A DNA stretch of 64,000 bases from Periplaneta americana (GCF_040183065.1 NC_091120.1:23058708-23122707); one strand, 5' to 3'; numbered from the stretch's first letter, positions 44,424-56,371 are shown. The notes: a model not told the origin generated them from the sequence alone. A program made the numbers and translations.

Positions 44424-45160
44424 ACTGGCGTTTATTAGAAATCCCAGTAAATTTTTATTATCGTTTTTCGAGTAGCCCTACTCGAGGAAAAATGGCGAGG
44501 TCAAAATTAATTAATTCTGAAAAATTATCCGAAATGTGATAAGATTACATTCTCTCTTCATTTTAATTATTATTTTTGTTTTGATATTTTATTTCATAAT
44601 AATTATTGATAAAAATATATTTGTAATCATTATCATAGCATCTATATAGGGCCTATAAGAGTTGAGACATCAATTAAAACTAACAGAAAAGCAACAATAA
44701 CAATAAGAAATGAAACGTTACTTTCAACTTTTTATTGAACGAAGTACTATCACAGTCTAGTATATACAGTCGCGAATTTTGAGTTTATGAGGGTACTAGG
44801 AACAATAGTTTGTGCAGGTAGTATTTCGCATTGTCTGTAATGAGGCGATAGTAGCGATCCTAGTGGTTAGCAACTATCTATGGATGCATATTTACTACGT
44901 ATTGAGCTTCGTGACTGTATATACTAGACTGTGGTACTATCGCACGAGCGAAATAAATAAGATTCGGTAAAATATAATAAAATATTTTTAAATTGAAATA
45001 ATGATGTAACTAGGAACTTGAGTGGAAAATAAATATCGACTAAACATGTTGAACTATATCAGATGTTAAATATTGACATTTATTTTGTTTATTTACCATA
45101 GTCCCCGATAACATTTTACTAGGATATAAAAATGTAATGGGATTTCTAATAAACGCCAGT
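44424..45160. mobile_element. TIR element containing a nested MITE
   Basis: ACTGGCGTTTATTAGAAATC plus CCA at 44424-44446 and its exact inverse at 45138-45160. The interior is AT-rich without coding sequence. The MITE at 44751-44934 inserted into it. No clear target duplication was found, so the superfamily is open. Confidence 0.75.
44751..44934. mobile_element. 184-bp MITE with 6-bp target duplication
   Basis: Inverted ends share CACAGTCTAGTATATACAGT and continue C(G/A)CGAA. TACTAT flanks both sides (44745-44750 and 44935-44940). Too short to code. Confidence 0.88.
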
Positions 45161-45780
45161 GTGGGCTTACATTAGTGCCAAATAGTACTGTATAAAGCTG
45201 TTATTTTTAAAATAAAAATAGGTCAATTATCATGGCCTCGTTAATGAAAGACGACAAAGAAAACAAAAGCATTTAAAATTATTTTCACAGGTGGAGCTGT
45301 ACGCAGTCCCATCCCAGCAGCCACCACTGCTGCAGGACCTATTGTACAGAATTTGTAATTAAAACTTTATGGTATCAGCCGTCAAGCAGTAGTTCCAGCT
45401 CCACAGCTGGCACATGATGATGCCTGCAATAAGTTATGCAGACAAAGCATAGTGGCGCTCCTTTTCCGGGAACTCTAATGTCGTTAACCTACATAAATAA
45501 CAACAAAGAACCGGTGACAGCACAGCACGTGTTTATCGGAAGTGGTTGAGATTATAGGAACATCATCGTACACGACACTTATTTACGAACTCGTTTGAAG
45601 AAACAAAGAATATACAGTTATTAGTAGCCTACCAATCACAGCAAATTAAAATTTGCATCTCTTCCCTCCTCCCTCGATTTACAGATGTCTGTAAGGATGA
45701 AACAGGAACATTATGCTGAATACATAATACATTTCCGAAACAATAAAAAAGTAATAATTCACATACAGGCGTAATAATAA
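45161..45780. other. Unassigned sequence
   Basis: No recognisable gene. Confidence 0.5.
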
Positions 45781-45896
45781 TAGAGGAAAGTGCCCTAAAC
45801 CGGACTCCTCCCCCTAAAGCTGACCCCCGGTCTCCTGGCTCTGCATTCTCCTGAATTCTAGCAGAACTAACGATAAAAAAAATCTGTTCCTCCATT

Positions 45897-46779
45897 CACT
45901 GTTTGAGTCGCTTGAGAAACTTCTTGCCCCAGCAACTAAAACTTACCCTAGTGCAAACCCTAGTAACGCCGCACTTCGATTATTGTGACGTTTTGTTAAG
46001 TGACCTAAGTTCTGAATTGTCAGTCAAGTTACAGCGAGCTCAGAATATGTGCGTCAGATACGTGTGCAACATCCGACGGTATGATCACATATCACCATCC
46101 TTCGCAAGTCTCTCGTGGCTCCGACTTAAAGAACGTAGAACTTTACACTCTTTGTCTTTACTCTTTCGAATTCTGCACACTTCAACACCAAATTACCTTT
46201 CGTCTCGTTTCTCTTATCTATACTCTAACCACGACGTAAATACCAGATCACTTATCTGTGGCACGCTAAGTATACCTCTTCATAGAACATCTTGTTATTC
46301 ATCATCTTTTACAATATCCACCTCGCGTCAATGGAATTCCTTGTCACAAAGTATTAGGGGCTGCAAGACAATAAACACCTTTAAGAACAGCTTAAAAGAT
46401 AACCTTATTAGCATTTCACTTCAATCATACTGATTTAAACTATCACTGGCTACATTGTTACTTTTTTCTTTAGACATCATCCTGATAGTGCTGTATTTTA
46501 ATTGTCTCGTAATAATCTCTTTCTATTACCTAATATTATTTGAAATATATTAACATTCTATGTATTTTAGTTTAATTCTGCTACACAGTTTATTTCAGTG
46601 TTTAATTAATAGTTCATAGTATTTTGTTGTTTAATTTGTAAATAACTTTTGTATACATGTAACTCTCATCTAAATCAAATTGTTGGATTCTTTGTAAGTT
46701 CATGCATATGTATATACACTTTTTGCTGGTTGAGTGGAAGAGAAGGCCTTACGGCCTTAACTCTGCCAGCTAAAATAAA

Positions 46780-46820
<41 letters not shown>
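45897..46820 (+). mobile_element. CR1/jockey-like retrotransposon 3' part inside the pogo-like element
   Basis: The coding end (45903-46433) is followed by a 3' UTR nearly identical to 43125-43458, the hairpin AAGGCCTTACGGCCTT (46743-46758) and (ATT)n. It is truncated at the 5' side. Confidence 0.9.
45903..46433 (+). pseudogene. Reverse transcriptase C-terminal region (CR1/jockey-like), 5'-truncated
   Basis: A 176-residue open frame without a proper start (first codon TTG). LRNFLPQQLKLTLVQTLVTP then HFDYCDVLLSDLS is the thumb region just after the RT catalytic core, followed by KLQRAQNMCVRYVCNIRRYD and YLSSRFSYL. The conserved C-terminal pattern RQWNSLSQSIRGCKTINTFK ends with a stop at 46433. 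The YADD active-site motif lies upstream and is lost. The open frame suggests a young insertion. Related copies: 34046, 51948 and 54787. Confidence 0.85.

Positions 46821-46826
<6 letters not shown>
46783..46826. repeat. (ATT)n microsatellite
   Basis: 3' tail of the retrotransposon copy, about 14 units. Confidence 0.93.
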
Positions 46827-46990
46827 AATATTAGTTTAGGCTTCTACCACTCTGTAGCGGAGCACACACGTCGCCCGCTTCACTTCTTGCTTAGTAGTCT
46901 CCCATTACGTGTTTTGACAGTGGAAAAAGTTTTTATATTGTGCTACATTTTTCGTTTTTTCTCCTAGATATTGGGAGGTAAGCCACTCGA

Positions 46991-46991
<1 letters not shown>

Positions 46992-47066
<75 letters not shown>
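46992..47066. repeat. (TA)n microsatellite
   Basis: About 37 TA units within the pogo-like element. Confidence 0.96.
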
Positions 47067-47069
<3 letters not shown>

Positions 47070-47362
47070 TTAAATGGTAAGGTTTAAGGTTATTTCTTGT
47101 CATTAAACCGTTTAATTTAGATGTTTGGTTAAAAATCTATTGAGTTAACAAAATGTTGGCTATAGTGGCGTAAACCGGACCCCCTTCAGTTGCCTGAACC
47201 GGACCCCTTATTTTTTCATGTTTAAAGTCTACCTGTATTTGTACACACTCTTATTCTCTTGGGATTCTGTTCCAAATTTCAAGAGGATAATGGGGAAGGA
47301 AGAAACAATCTTTACAGCGTACCATTCAGGGTGAATCCAAATGAACATCTTCACTCAGTAGT

Positions 47363-48281
47363 TTCGACACTTCATCGAGTTTGCCAATCTTAAAAAGGAA
47401 AAACCTGTGCTGTTGCTCTTGGATGGCCACTTTAGCCACACACAGAATATTGATATGATCAACTTGGCAAAAACAAATCATGTTACCATTGTGTCGCTGC
47501 CACCCCACTCTTCACGCAAACTACAACCTTTGGACAAAATTTTCATGGGTCCCCTCAAAGTTCACTACAGCAAGGAAATCAGGAAGTGGTTAAGGCACAA
47601 TGAACGTGCTGTCAGTGGACGTGCTGTCACTACAGCAGGAAATCAGAGCTTTCCAGAGAACAGAGAAGAATGTGATGTGAACAAACCCCAAGTTATTTGA
47701 CCCAAATCAACCATCAACATCTTCGGCAGGTCAGGGTATTTCTCTGTCATCAGCTACACTTGAGGATCCTCAGGGTTCCACAGCTTCTAAGACAAGCCCG
47801 TTTGATATCACTCCCATTCCAAAATTAAAAAAAGAGGTTCTCGAATAGGGGGCGAAAGACCTGCAGTTCTACGGTCATCACATGTGCGTCTTATAAAACC
47901 CAATTGGTGGAAGCTAAAAAAGCTAAAGAAGCCCTGGAAGCTGAACAACAAGCATGGAATCGTGCTCAAGGACGCAAAAGCAATCGCGGCCAGGGACGTG
48001 GTTCAGCAGTACAGCCTTCAAGAAAAGGGAAAGGGCTCGTGAAAAGCGTCTAAATTTTGAGAAAAATGTGAAAGAATCAAGCACTGAAGATGAAAACAAC
48101 GTGACCTCTGGAATATATGAATTGGATCTTTTTCTCAGGAGTTTCCTCATCCAAAGATGATGCTTGGTGTGTGTGTTTTGTGACAGCAAATTTTCGGAGG
48201 ATTCTAAAGGGGAACTTTGGATCATGTGCGCTATGTGCTGGGACTGAAAAGGACATGAACATCTGCGATTTTTGTCGCTAA
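47363..48281 (+). pseudogene. Pogo-like (DDE_1) transposase C-terminal half with PHD-like tail
   Basis: From 47363 the frame reads FIEFANLKKEKPVLLLLDGH, where D is the second catalytic residue. HTQNIDMINLAKTNHVTIVS follows, then LPPHSSRKLQPLDKIFMGPL, with the last D of the triad in QPLD. A frameshift follows about 47650. Downstream (48160-48281) cysteine-rich segments CDSKFSEDSKGELWIMC and CAGTEKDMNICDFC in separate frames form what was a C-terminal PHD-type zinc finger. The N-terminal DNA-binding domain and first D are missing. About half a protein of roughly 500-600 residues remains. Not functional. Confidence 0.8.
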
Positions 48282-48684
48282 ACGATTTAATTCTGTTGTA
48301 CGTTTTGTGTAACTTTTTTAAAAATACATCCTATATCTCTCTTTAAAATCTAAAACATGAATTGTAATATTGTACCTATACTTTGTAACTAGATTATGTT
48401 TTCTCTCATTTAATACCTTTTCCCAAATTTGTTTACTGTTATTTTGATTATTTTTACAAGGGGTCCGATTTCGGCAACTATTTTTCAAATCGCCAAAGTG
48501 TAAGGTTATTGAAAATATTTGTTTTTTCATACTAATTTTTAATTATATTTTCTAAAAGTAAAATGTAAATGGTGCATAACATTATAAAGTAAATATTACA
48601 TGCCTTTAAAACATAATTGTTTACAATTTTATATTTTTTAAAAATCAAAAACAAAATGGGGGTCCGGTTTTGGGCACTTTCCTC

Positions 48685-48745
<61 letters not shown>
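48685..48745. repeat. (AAT)n microsatellite
   Basis: About 20 units at the right end of the pogo-like element; the target TA merges with it. Confidence 0.95.
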
Positions 48746-48746
<1 letters not shown>

Positions 48747-49159
48747 TTGAATTTTTAATACAGTATTTCAAGATGAACGTTACCAAAGCAACAAAAAATT
48801 AAACAAAATAAAAGGATCGCGATGTTGAAAGCTATTCCTTTATGAATGTATGCCGTCTTCATTTTTGTGCAAAAATATTTTGGTAGCATGTTTTTAATGT
48901 TTATCCAACACAATTTTAACAGAAACTTAGCGATTTAAAATGGCTCCGACTTTTGAATTACTGCATACATTAGTTTAAAGTGATGTCTTCTTATTGGTGT
49001 CACTTATGAGTAGGGAGCGGGTTTCTATGTGCTAAAAATTTTAAATATATTTATTTTTTATGTGCTAAGAAGTACGAAAATATTTGGTAAAAATAAAAAA
49101 AAATATATATATATATATTTTAAATATGACAAAAATACCTTACTTAGCTTGAAAAAAAA
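48747..49159. other. Unassigned sequence
   Basis: AT-rich, probably the flank or 3' end of the hAT relic that follows. No gene seen. Confidence 0.45.
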
Positions 49160-49700
49160 AATGTTATTAGGTAGGCCTACTCACCAACCACACTTGAGTG
49201 CTAGTAGTTGGCCGAGAATTGCAGTGAACAACAAAGATCATCTCCAAATTCTCCATCACAAATGCATGTCGATTATCTCTGAACAACGACTTACACTGTG
49301 AAAACGATCTTTCCACATCACAGGACGTCAGACGTGCATATTTAAAGAGAGGAATGTCGCAAACACATACACTGTCAATTTCACCTACAGGCATATCCTC
49401 CAATACTTGAGCAATTTTACACATTTTTTTTTATATCCACTGTTTTTCCCAAACACGTTCTGGAATTTGTCCCTTAATAATTGTGCTTCTGAACCTGGTA
49501 GCGAGTCTAGTTTAATTTCCACGGCACGCACCTCCCTGTTTCAGACAACAGGTTTTTGGATGTTTCGAGTTTTTTTTATGGTGTCGCACAAAAAGCTTAA
49601 ATTTGCTAATAGGAAAGCCAAATCGTTTTTTAAATAACCTTCTTTCGGTATATCTTGAAGGATATCGGTTGACGAAGCCCGATAACAGGGAATCACAAGA
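49160..49700 (-). pseudogene. hAT transposase C-terminal region, broken
   Basis: Minus strand, upstream part: LAFLLANLSFLCDTIKKTRN, then VRAVEIKLDSLPGSEAQLLR and DKFQNVFGKN. The ORF 49167-49424 gives VCDIPLFKYARLTSCDVERS, FSQCKSLFRDNRHAFVMENL and EMIFVVHCNSR. The motif with YA.LTS.DVERSFS followed by RRHAF..ENL is the hAT dimerisation domain. Frameshifts separate the pieces, and the DDE core is absent. Terminal inverted repeats were not found. Confidence 0.82.
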
Positions 49701-51346
49701 TATATTGCCTTACTTGATAGACATGAGCGAGAGGCGAGAGATTTGTTTAAATTAAATAATGTTCATACCCGAGCTCTTAACTGTTGTGTTTCACAAACAA
49801 AGCGTGGAATGAAATCATCTTGAGCAACAATAAACATTCCTAGGATAATTATGTGTTGCAAGATCTCTCCTCCTTGTCCATGTTAATTTATTCTCTAATG
49901 TATAATAACACTGATATGCTGCCTAGCAGTTCTCAGAACTTGAGGAGATACTATTACGAAAATTGGATCCCAGATACACCACACAGCGCTTAGAAACACG
50001 AAGCAACCAAGAATTCTTAAAAAAAGATAACGTACTTCCGAGTGATATAATTTATTTAGTTTTAAAATATTTAAAAGTTCTTGTAAACAATAATTTAACT
50101 AAAAAAACTCCAAGATTTATGTGTTTTTAATAGATTTCCTGAAAATATGTATTTACATAATTTTTGTGAAAATATGTGTTTTTATGCGAAATAAAATTCG
50201 GGTTTTAAACTTGAAACTTCATGTTCGGAATTTTTAACTTTGTTAATTGTGTTTTATCAACAGTAATCTCACTAGAGGTTTTGATTTATCTAGAGAAAAT
50301 CAAAACTCGAGTGGGATTTGACTATTACACGATTAGAAGAAAGTATATAAAGATTAGAAGTAACAAAGTACTCCAATACAATAAAATTTTAATTGGCTTA
50401 CGAAAACACAACTGTCTTCAAATGTATTATTCTATCATCTCAACATTACGCTAGATGGCAGTAGTGTTTTATGATTATGTTTTCTTGTTACCGGTATCAG
50501 TTGTGCCAACTATGGAATCATCATTGAACTCTGTGGACTGTTACTAGTCAAGAAGGCTTTGTTGATTCAGTTTCATTTTTATTAAAACATTTGCATTCCA
50601 CTTCAATCATCCGGATCCCAGTAATCAACGTCACTTGACAGATGATTTCCAATAAATCTTAGTATTAAACAATCTCTGATACGTGACTATCCATAATATC
50701 ATATAGTAGAAGCTATAACAAACATAACCTAAATAATATAAACGAGTGTTAGAAAAGTTTTAATTAGGGATGATGAAATAAACAAGAAACGTTTTAATTA
50801 ACGATGATGAAATAAAAAATAAACATGAATAATTTTAAAAGAAACAATTATTGAAAGTACAATTTTCAAATTTGAATGTTTTAGTGGTTGGTGGTTCAGT
50901 TGATGTTATATTGGACATGTGCGTAAAAGAAGTGAACTCGTTGTTGTACATGGTGTATCCCTCAACTCAGTGGCGTATACTGGTTAAAGGGTTTGGGCTA
51001 CCGCTGACCCTATTATTACACAAAATATATCTAACAATTACTTTAATTTTAATTACTATGGTAAAATTAATAATACAAAATTATTACATTATGTTATATT
51101 ATAAACTTTTTCTTTTGTAATTTCCTTGGGCTACCGCCGGTAGCCCCGGTAGCCCGCAATCAACTTATTCAGGATTTCCGAATGGTGCTCCTCATATATG
51201 ACCAGTGACCTTTATTAATTCTTGTTCTTGAATGCCAATGCGAATCACATTTGAAAGTGCTGTGCATCGACTGGAGTGGTTTGTAATTTTCTGTTTTTTT
51301 TTTACGTCCAGACCAGTGCAGTTTGAAGTGTTGGCAAACAAGGAAA
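49701..51346. other. Unassigned sequence
   Basis: 1.6 kb, AT-rich. Near 50972 CAGTGGCGTATACTGG resembles a hAT end, and TAGCCC/GGGCTA inverted motifs occur to 51155, but no second end was found. No gene seen. Confidence 0.4.
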
Positions 51347-51430
51347 CAAATGCTAGGGTAATGATAAAAATAAACAAATGCTAGGGACGCGATAAAATTA
51401 AGCAAATGCTAGGGACGCGATAAAATTGTG
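51347..51430. repeat. 28-bp tandem repeat, 3 units
   Basis: CAAATGCTAGGGACGCGATA units start at 51347, 51375 and 51403, the first slightly diverged. Confidence 0.88.
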
Positions 51431-51947
51431 CGATAAGCAGCCATGATTGGTTGAAAGACGTCCTTTCGTACCGTTTTATTGGTGGAAAGTAGTGTGACAT
51501 AGTAAAAGTGTAATAGTCACACGAAAAAAGAATATTTAATTACATAGGAATCCGCTCCTTATGAGGTTCCAGTCAGTCTTCGGACTGTCGACTAACCATA
51601 CATACGTTTGTCGCTTTCCCTTCTACGAATACCTACTACCCGCTTATGGTTTCATGACATGGCATATTCGTGACTTTGGCAACGTTGTGTTGAGTACAGG
51701 AAATCAGCGTATGCTTTAATTTACACAGTGAAACACAAGCACAACTTGATGAGGCTCGCGGGCGAGAGTGTAGGCACAAAAGAAAAGAATAAAACTGCTA
51801 GTGACGGATAAGACACCGTGGTACATTTTATCCAACTTTTCCTGAAAACAACATAATAAAGCAAGTTTTAGAAAATAAGAGTTGTCTTAAATATTATCCA
51901 TATTGGCTATGGTGAGCCAGTCCTCCTATTAAACCAATTTTACGAAC
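51431..51947. other. Unassigned sequence
   Basis: No gene seen. A phrase near 51560-51595 (CAGTCTTCGGACTG) recalls the interior of the hAT element at 36192. Confidence 0.4.
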
Positions 51948-52320
51948 TTGGCACATATCTGGAATTCGTTACCTAATGACGTCAGGGACTGCCGGACTTT
52001 ATCACAATTCAAAATTAAATTGGAAAATTTTGTCTTATTTAATGCTTTTTAGGTATTGCTAGAAGTGTTTTTTTTTTTTTTTTAATCTAGACTAAAATTG
52101 CAAGTTTCTTGTTCATGTTAGTTAATTAGTTAGGAAACAATTAATTATGATACTTAATCACTCATTTAAAGTTTGTGTGACTGCAACCTGTGTATATTTT
52201 TGTTCGGGCTTACTTTGTTTATAGTGTTTTTGTTTCCTTCTTATTTCTATTATTGTATTTGTATTTCTGGTGGTGTGGAAGAGAAGGCCTGATGGCCTTA
52301 ACTTCATAAAAAAAATTGAT
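51948..52320 (+). mobile_element. CR1/jockey-like retrotransposon 3' end
   Basis: Codes for IWNSLPNDVRDCRTLSQFKI then KLENFVLFNAF and stop, followed by a 3' UTR with the hairpin AAGGCCTGATGGCCTT (52284-52299). 5'-truncated. It differs from the 45903 copy in sequence but not in architecture, so it is a second subfamily. Confidence 0.82.
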
Positions 52321-52440
52321 AATATTCAAGAACAATCCCATTATCACAAATAAAAAGGAGAAAACAAGTCGGAAGTCTTATTTTTTTCATGGAAAAAATG
52401 TAGTAAAAATTTTAAAATTTTGTACTTCAGAGTACATTAA

Positions 52441-53617
52441 GGTTACCAGAATTTTTTAATTATTTCCGGGGACATATCGATGGCCCAGAACCAGACTGTT
52501 CCGAGTACATTTTACTATTTCTTTTTTCAGGAGCGCTATTTTAAGCTCCTGACATTCAAAGCTTCATGAAACAATTTGGAATAGCTTCATAGCAACCTTA
52601 TAGAGAGGAATATTTACAATTTTACTCGATTCATATATGCAGACAAGAACTGGAACACAATGAAACACAGGTATCTTTCTTATAAAAAGTTGGACTTAGA
52701 ACAGTCTGGTTCTCAGCCATCGATATATCGGCGGCCCAGTTCAAAAAGGGAAACAACTCAAAATTTAAAGTTTTGAAAATTCTGCATTGTGAAAAATCAA
52801 AGAATCGTTGAAATTGCTCCAAAATGTGTTAATGTTTTATAAAGGCTATACTAGAAGTTTCAAATTAGAATGTGTTAATTGGATTTTTCACACCATCATT
52901 AAGCTTTAAAATTCAGTTTTCTTAAAACTGTAACTTTTGAGTTGTTTCCCTTTTGAAATGGCCCGTCGATATATACTTTAACATTTCTGTTAGTTTACCA
53001 TTCGCATATATTGGTTTTACACATTTAATGCAGCAGTCCTCAGCACATTGCACCCTCGGGCTAGCGTCTCACCCATAGAGAAGACACTGCACTATGGTGC
53101 ATTCGTAGCTGCTGGCGGGTATGCTCTCTACCTCTTCCTGCTGCATGACGGGGCACAACACGTCGCTCCGCTTACCCTTTACCCATTTCAGCGAGTGCTA
53201 ACGATCACTGCTTTAAAGAATTAAAGTAATCAGTCTGTTTGCACGCTAAAAATATTAATTATACTTACCTACTACTTCAACTACTGATATTTTTCAGAAA
53301 AGTGAATTTTAAGCAGGTATTCTCTCTGTCACAATTTGCAGCAAATTTCTTGTTTTCATAGGCATAGAGAACAAAGCTATCAGGGAGTAGACCAAAAAGA
53401 TCGTAACCGACGAGTACAGCGAAATTATGAAAACATAAATGAATACCGTATTTGTGCATATGAAAAGAGTATGTTTAAACAGCCTTGTAATGTTTTACTC
53501 GACGTAATGTGAACCATATTAATAATTAACACTGAAAATCCGGGATATCTCGAGACAAATGATTAAATCCGGGGACAACAGGAAAATTCGGGGACTCTCC
53601 CCGGAAAACGGTGACGT
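52441..53617. mobile_element. TTAA-flanked TIR element with a nested MITE
   Basis: The ends GGTTACCAGA and TCTGATAACC (inverse with one change) are flanked by TTAA at 52437-52440 and 53618-53621. TTAA duplication is characteristic of piggyBac-type elements. CCGGGGA motifs lie inside both ends. No transposase was recognised; the ORFs inside are short. Confidence 0.6.
52729..52965. mobile_element. 237-bp MITE with 9-bp target duplication
   Basis: Inverted ends contain GGCCCAGTTC / GGCCATTTC and the shared AAAAGGGAAACAACTCAAAA. TCGATATAT flanks both sides (52720-52728 and 52966-52974). No coding capacity. Confidence 0.8.
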
Positions 53618-53765
53618 CTGATAACCTTAATTTATAACCAGAGCTAGGAAGTTGGTACCAAAACTGTTAGGTAGGTTGTAGAGCTTGGACTATATCTCTA
53701 CCGAATGAAAAGTAGTAGCGCAACTCTCATTGTCAGTGAACCAGAACGACAAACATGTACAGCCG

Positions 53766-53997
53766 AGTCGACCTGGTTGGCAAGTTGGTATAGCGCTGGC
53801 CTTCTATGTCCAAGGTTGCGGGTTCGATCCCGGGCCAGGTCGATGGCATTTAAGTGCGCTTAAATGCGACAGGCTCATGTCAGTAGATTTACTGGCATGT
53901 AAAAGAACTCCTGCGGGACAAAATTCCGGCACATCCGGCGACGCTGATATAACCTCTGCAGTTGCGAGCGTCGTTAAATAAAACATAACATAACATT
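53766..53997 (+). mobile_element. tRNA-derived SINE, family 2, with 10-bp target duplication
   Basis: Flanked by TGTACAGCCG (53756-53765 and 53998-54007). A full-length family member with A-box TGGTATAGCGCTGG and B-box GGGTTCGATCCC. The body matches the copy at 9467 at nearly every base. The tail is an ACATA repeat. Confidence 0.94.
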
Positions 53998-54248
53998 TGT
54001 ACAGCCGGATAGTATATAAACGTATATTTAAATTGTGCATGGCCTTAGAACAAGAAAACAATAACGAATAATATAAAAAAACAATAATTTTAATTATAAA
54101 TTCTTAACTCCCAATCTAAAATAATTTATCCATACATATATTTATAACTACAAAATATACTCGTACAATTGCAGCCTCATTATAACAAATAACAATCAAC
54201 ATTTTCATTTTATCAAAAAAAATAAAATTCTCCTTTTATGTTCAGAAA

Positions 54249-54511
54249 TTTTTATTTTATTTTAGTAGGTTATTTTACGACGCTTTATCAACATCTGAGG
54301 TTATTTAGCGTCTGAATGAGATGAAGGTGATAATGCCGGTGAAATGAGTCCGGGGTCCAACACCGAAAGTTACCCAGCATTTGCTCATATTGGGTTGAGG
54401 GAAAACCCCGGAAAAAACCTCAACCAGGTAACTTGCCCCGACCGGAAATCGAACCCGGGCCACCTGGTTTCGCGGCCAGACGCGCTGACCGTTACTCCAC
54501 AGGTGTGGACC
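54249..54511 (-). mobile_element. tRNA-derived SINE, family 1, with 13-bp target duplication
   Basis: Flanked by exact TTATGTTCAGAAA (54236-54248 and 54512-54524). Full-length and close to the 62462 copy. On the minus strand the head starts GTCCACACCTGTGGAGTAAC and the B-box reads GGTTCGATTTCC. Confidence 0.94.
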
Positions 54512-54786
54512 TTATGTTCAGAAAAAAATACAATATTTGTACTCTGAAAATATTCGTTCTTCGTCACAAGACGTTAGTGGAGCAAATCTGAAATATGATA
54601 CAACTATCATCAGGTGAACACTACTTTGTGAATTTAATAGTGTATCTCGTATGTATCACATAATATTTAACCCATAATTTTATTGTTTTCAAGAAAATTT
54701 TTCATTTCTATTGTAATGACAGCTAGAAAGTTCGTATCATAATTCCGATGTTGAACTTGGACTGTAACGCAACCGAATGTAGTATT

Positions 54787-55545
54787 TAGTAGTATTTATT
54801 TATTTAACCTGGTAGAGATAAGGCCGTCAGGCCTTCTCTGCCCCTCTACCAGGAGATTCCAACTACAATATCAACAATAAAATTACAATTAAGTTAGTAT
54901 TAAATTTACAATTACAATTACAAATAATATTACAATTAGTATTAAATTTACAATTACAATAAAATCAAAGTACGAAAAGATTACCTGAATAATTAAAGCT
55001 AGATAATTTATCATAGAGAAACAAAGAATATTTTATATTTACTGAATTACAAATTAAATCTAGAATAACTAAATTGTATAGTGATGAAATTACTGAATAT
55101 TGAAATATTTTGTGATAGATTAAAGAAACTATTTACATGTAATCAATTACTGACCAAGAGCCTAGTAAGTTTTCGTTTGAATTCAATTTTATTTCGACAG
55201 TCCCTGATGCTAGCAGGTAGCGAATTCCAGAGTCTTGGCAGGGCTATTGTGAAAGAAGATGAGTATGAGGAGATGCGATGGGATGGTATTGTTAGCATTG
55301 TTTCATGACGAGAGCGTGTGTTCAGATTATGGTGGGAAGAAAGGTAAGTGAAGCGAGACGACAGGTACGAAGGAATAGAAGAGTTCAAGATTTCGAAGAG
55401 AAAGAGAAGTGAATGTAAATTTCTTTTCTTATCTAGTTTAAGCCAACCTATTGCTTCCAGGGATGGGATAATATGATCATATTTACGAACATTGCTTACA
55501 AAACGTACACACAAATTATGAGCATAGCCTAGCAGCACGAGACGT
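54787..55545 (-). mobile_element. CR1/jockey-like retrotransposon 3' part
   Basis: Minus-strand ORF 55143-55538: HNLCVRFVSNVRKYDHIIPS, LKLDKKRNLHSLLFLFEILN and LWNSLPASIRDCRNKIEFKR, ending LLVSN. The 3' UTR with hairpin AAGGCCTGACGGCCTT (54820-54835) and an ATTT-rich tail reach about 54787. It matches the 34046 copy in the UTR. RT motifs are lost through 5' truncation. Confidence 0.87.
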
Positions 55546-56371
55546 CAACATTTAATGAAGAATAATTCGGGAAAAAATAAACGTGTTACACACTGCTGTT
55601 TGCATAATTATTTAATAACAGGTGAGTTTACTTTTTTGGAATCATCATAATATTTTTTTTATTCAATGCAGTTTTTGACTGGAGTCATTGGCCGTACAAT
55701 GGCGAACATGCATAATATTAACATTACATAAATAACACAATAATTACAGAATAGCTCAGAGGCTAAAATATTAATATAAATTGACAATACTCATCAAACT
55801 ATTAACGACTCTGTACAGCTCCACAGAATGCCACTATGCGTTGTTTATGGAACATACTGTGTATCGTCTGTTGTGAGCGCGAGCAGAGCGAGACGCGGGT
55901 GACATCTGTACTCCTCGCTGTACTCAACTGAAATCTACTGTTTTGGTATGAATTTCCTACCGATGCTTATAACTAGACAGCGGAAAAATGTCAAATAAAA
56001 GCCATGTTTACGGTTTACAAGTACTGTACAGGCATGAGGTGTGCATGCATCCCAAGTAGGTACAATACGGTACCGTCCGCAGAGAGCAACACATGAACAT
56101 CGAAAACAACTGCCACTCTGCGTTCTCACTCAGTCCTCGTCCGTAGTTGAACAGAGAACACTGAGATACGTAAACATATTCTTCATTTGTGATCAGTGAA
56201 GTGATCATAATGTCGAAGACAGATGTTAAAATAGTAGGGTGTATTCTTTAATACAAGAATATGTGTCCACATTTTTAATAGTGATCCTGATGAAACAATT
56301 AGTGTCGGTTATGTATATGTGCATTAAAAAGATAACAAAACAATAAACAACACTGTAATACACAGAAACAT
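55546..56371. other. Unassigned, possibly 5' part of a hAT-like element
   Basis: It precedes the outer transposase relic at 56372. An ATG at 56210 (MSKTDVK) soon meets stops. The stretch 55860-55920 is GC-richer. No terminal repeat found. Confidence 0.4.

Larger units (their letters stand above)
45783..48684 (+). mobile_element. Pogo-like DNA transposon interrupted by a retrotransposon
   Basis: Ends GAGGAAAGTGCCC(T/A)AAACC and inverse, with CGGAC further in, flanked by TA at 45781-45782 and 48685-48686. The internal phrase AAACCGGACCCC recurs near 47170-47210 and 48455-48670, probably subterminal motifs. The interior keeps the C-terminal half of a DDE_1-type transposase. It holds the insertion 45897-46820 and a (TA)n run. 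Confidence 0.85.

Noticed and set aside
48532-48802. ORFs with poly-L or poly-N tracts
   Set aside because: Translated (AAT)n next to the pogo-like element; no other support. The poly-I ORF at 34234-34461 and the poly-Y ORF at 46649-46834 are the same kind of artefact.
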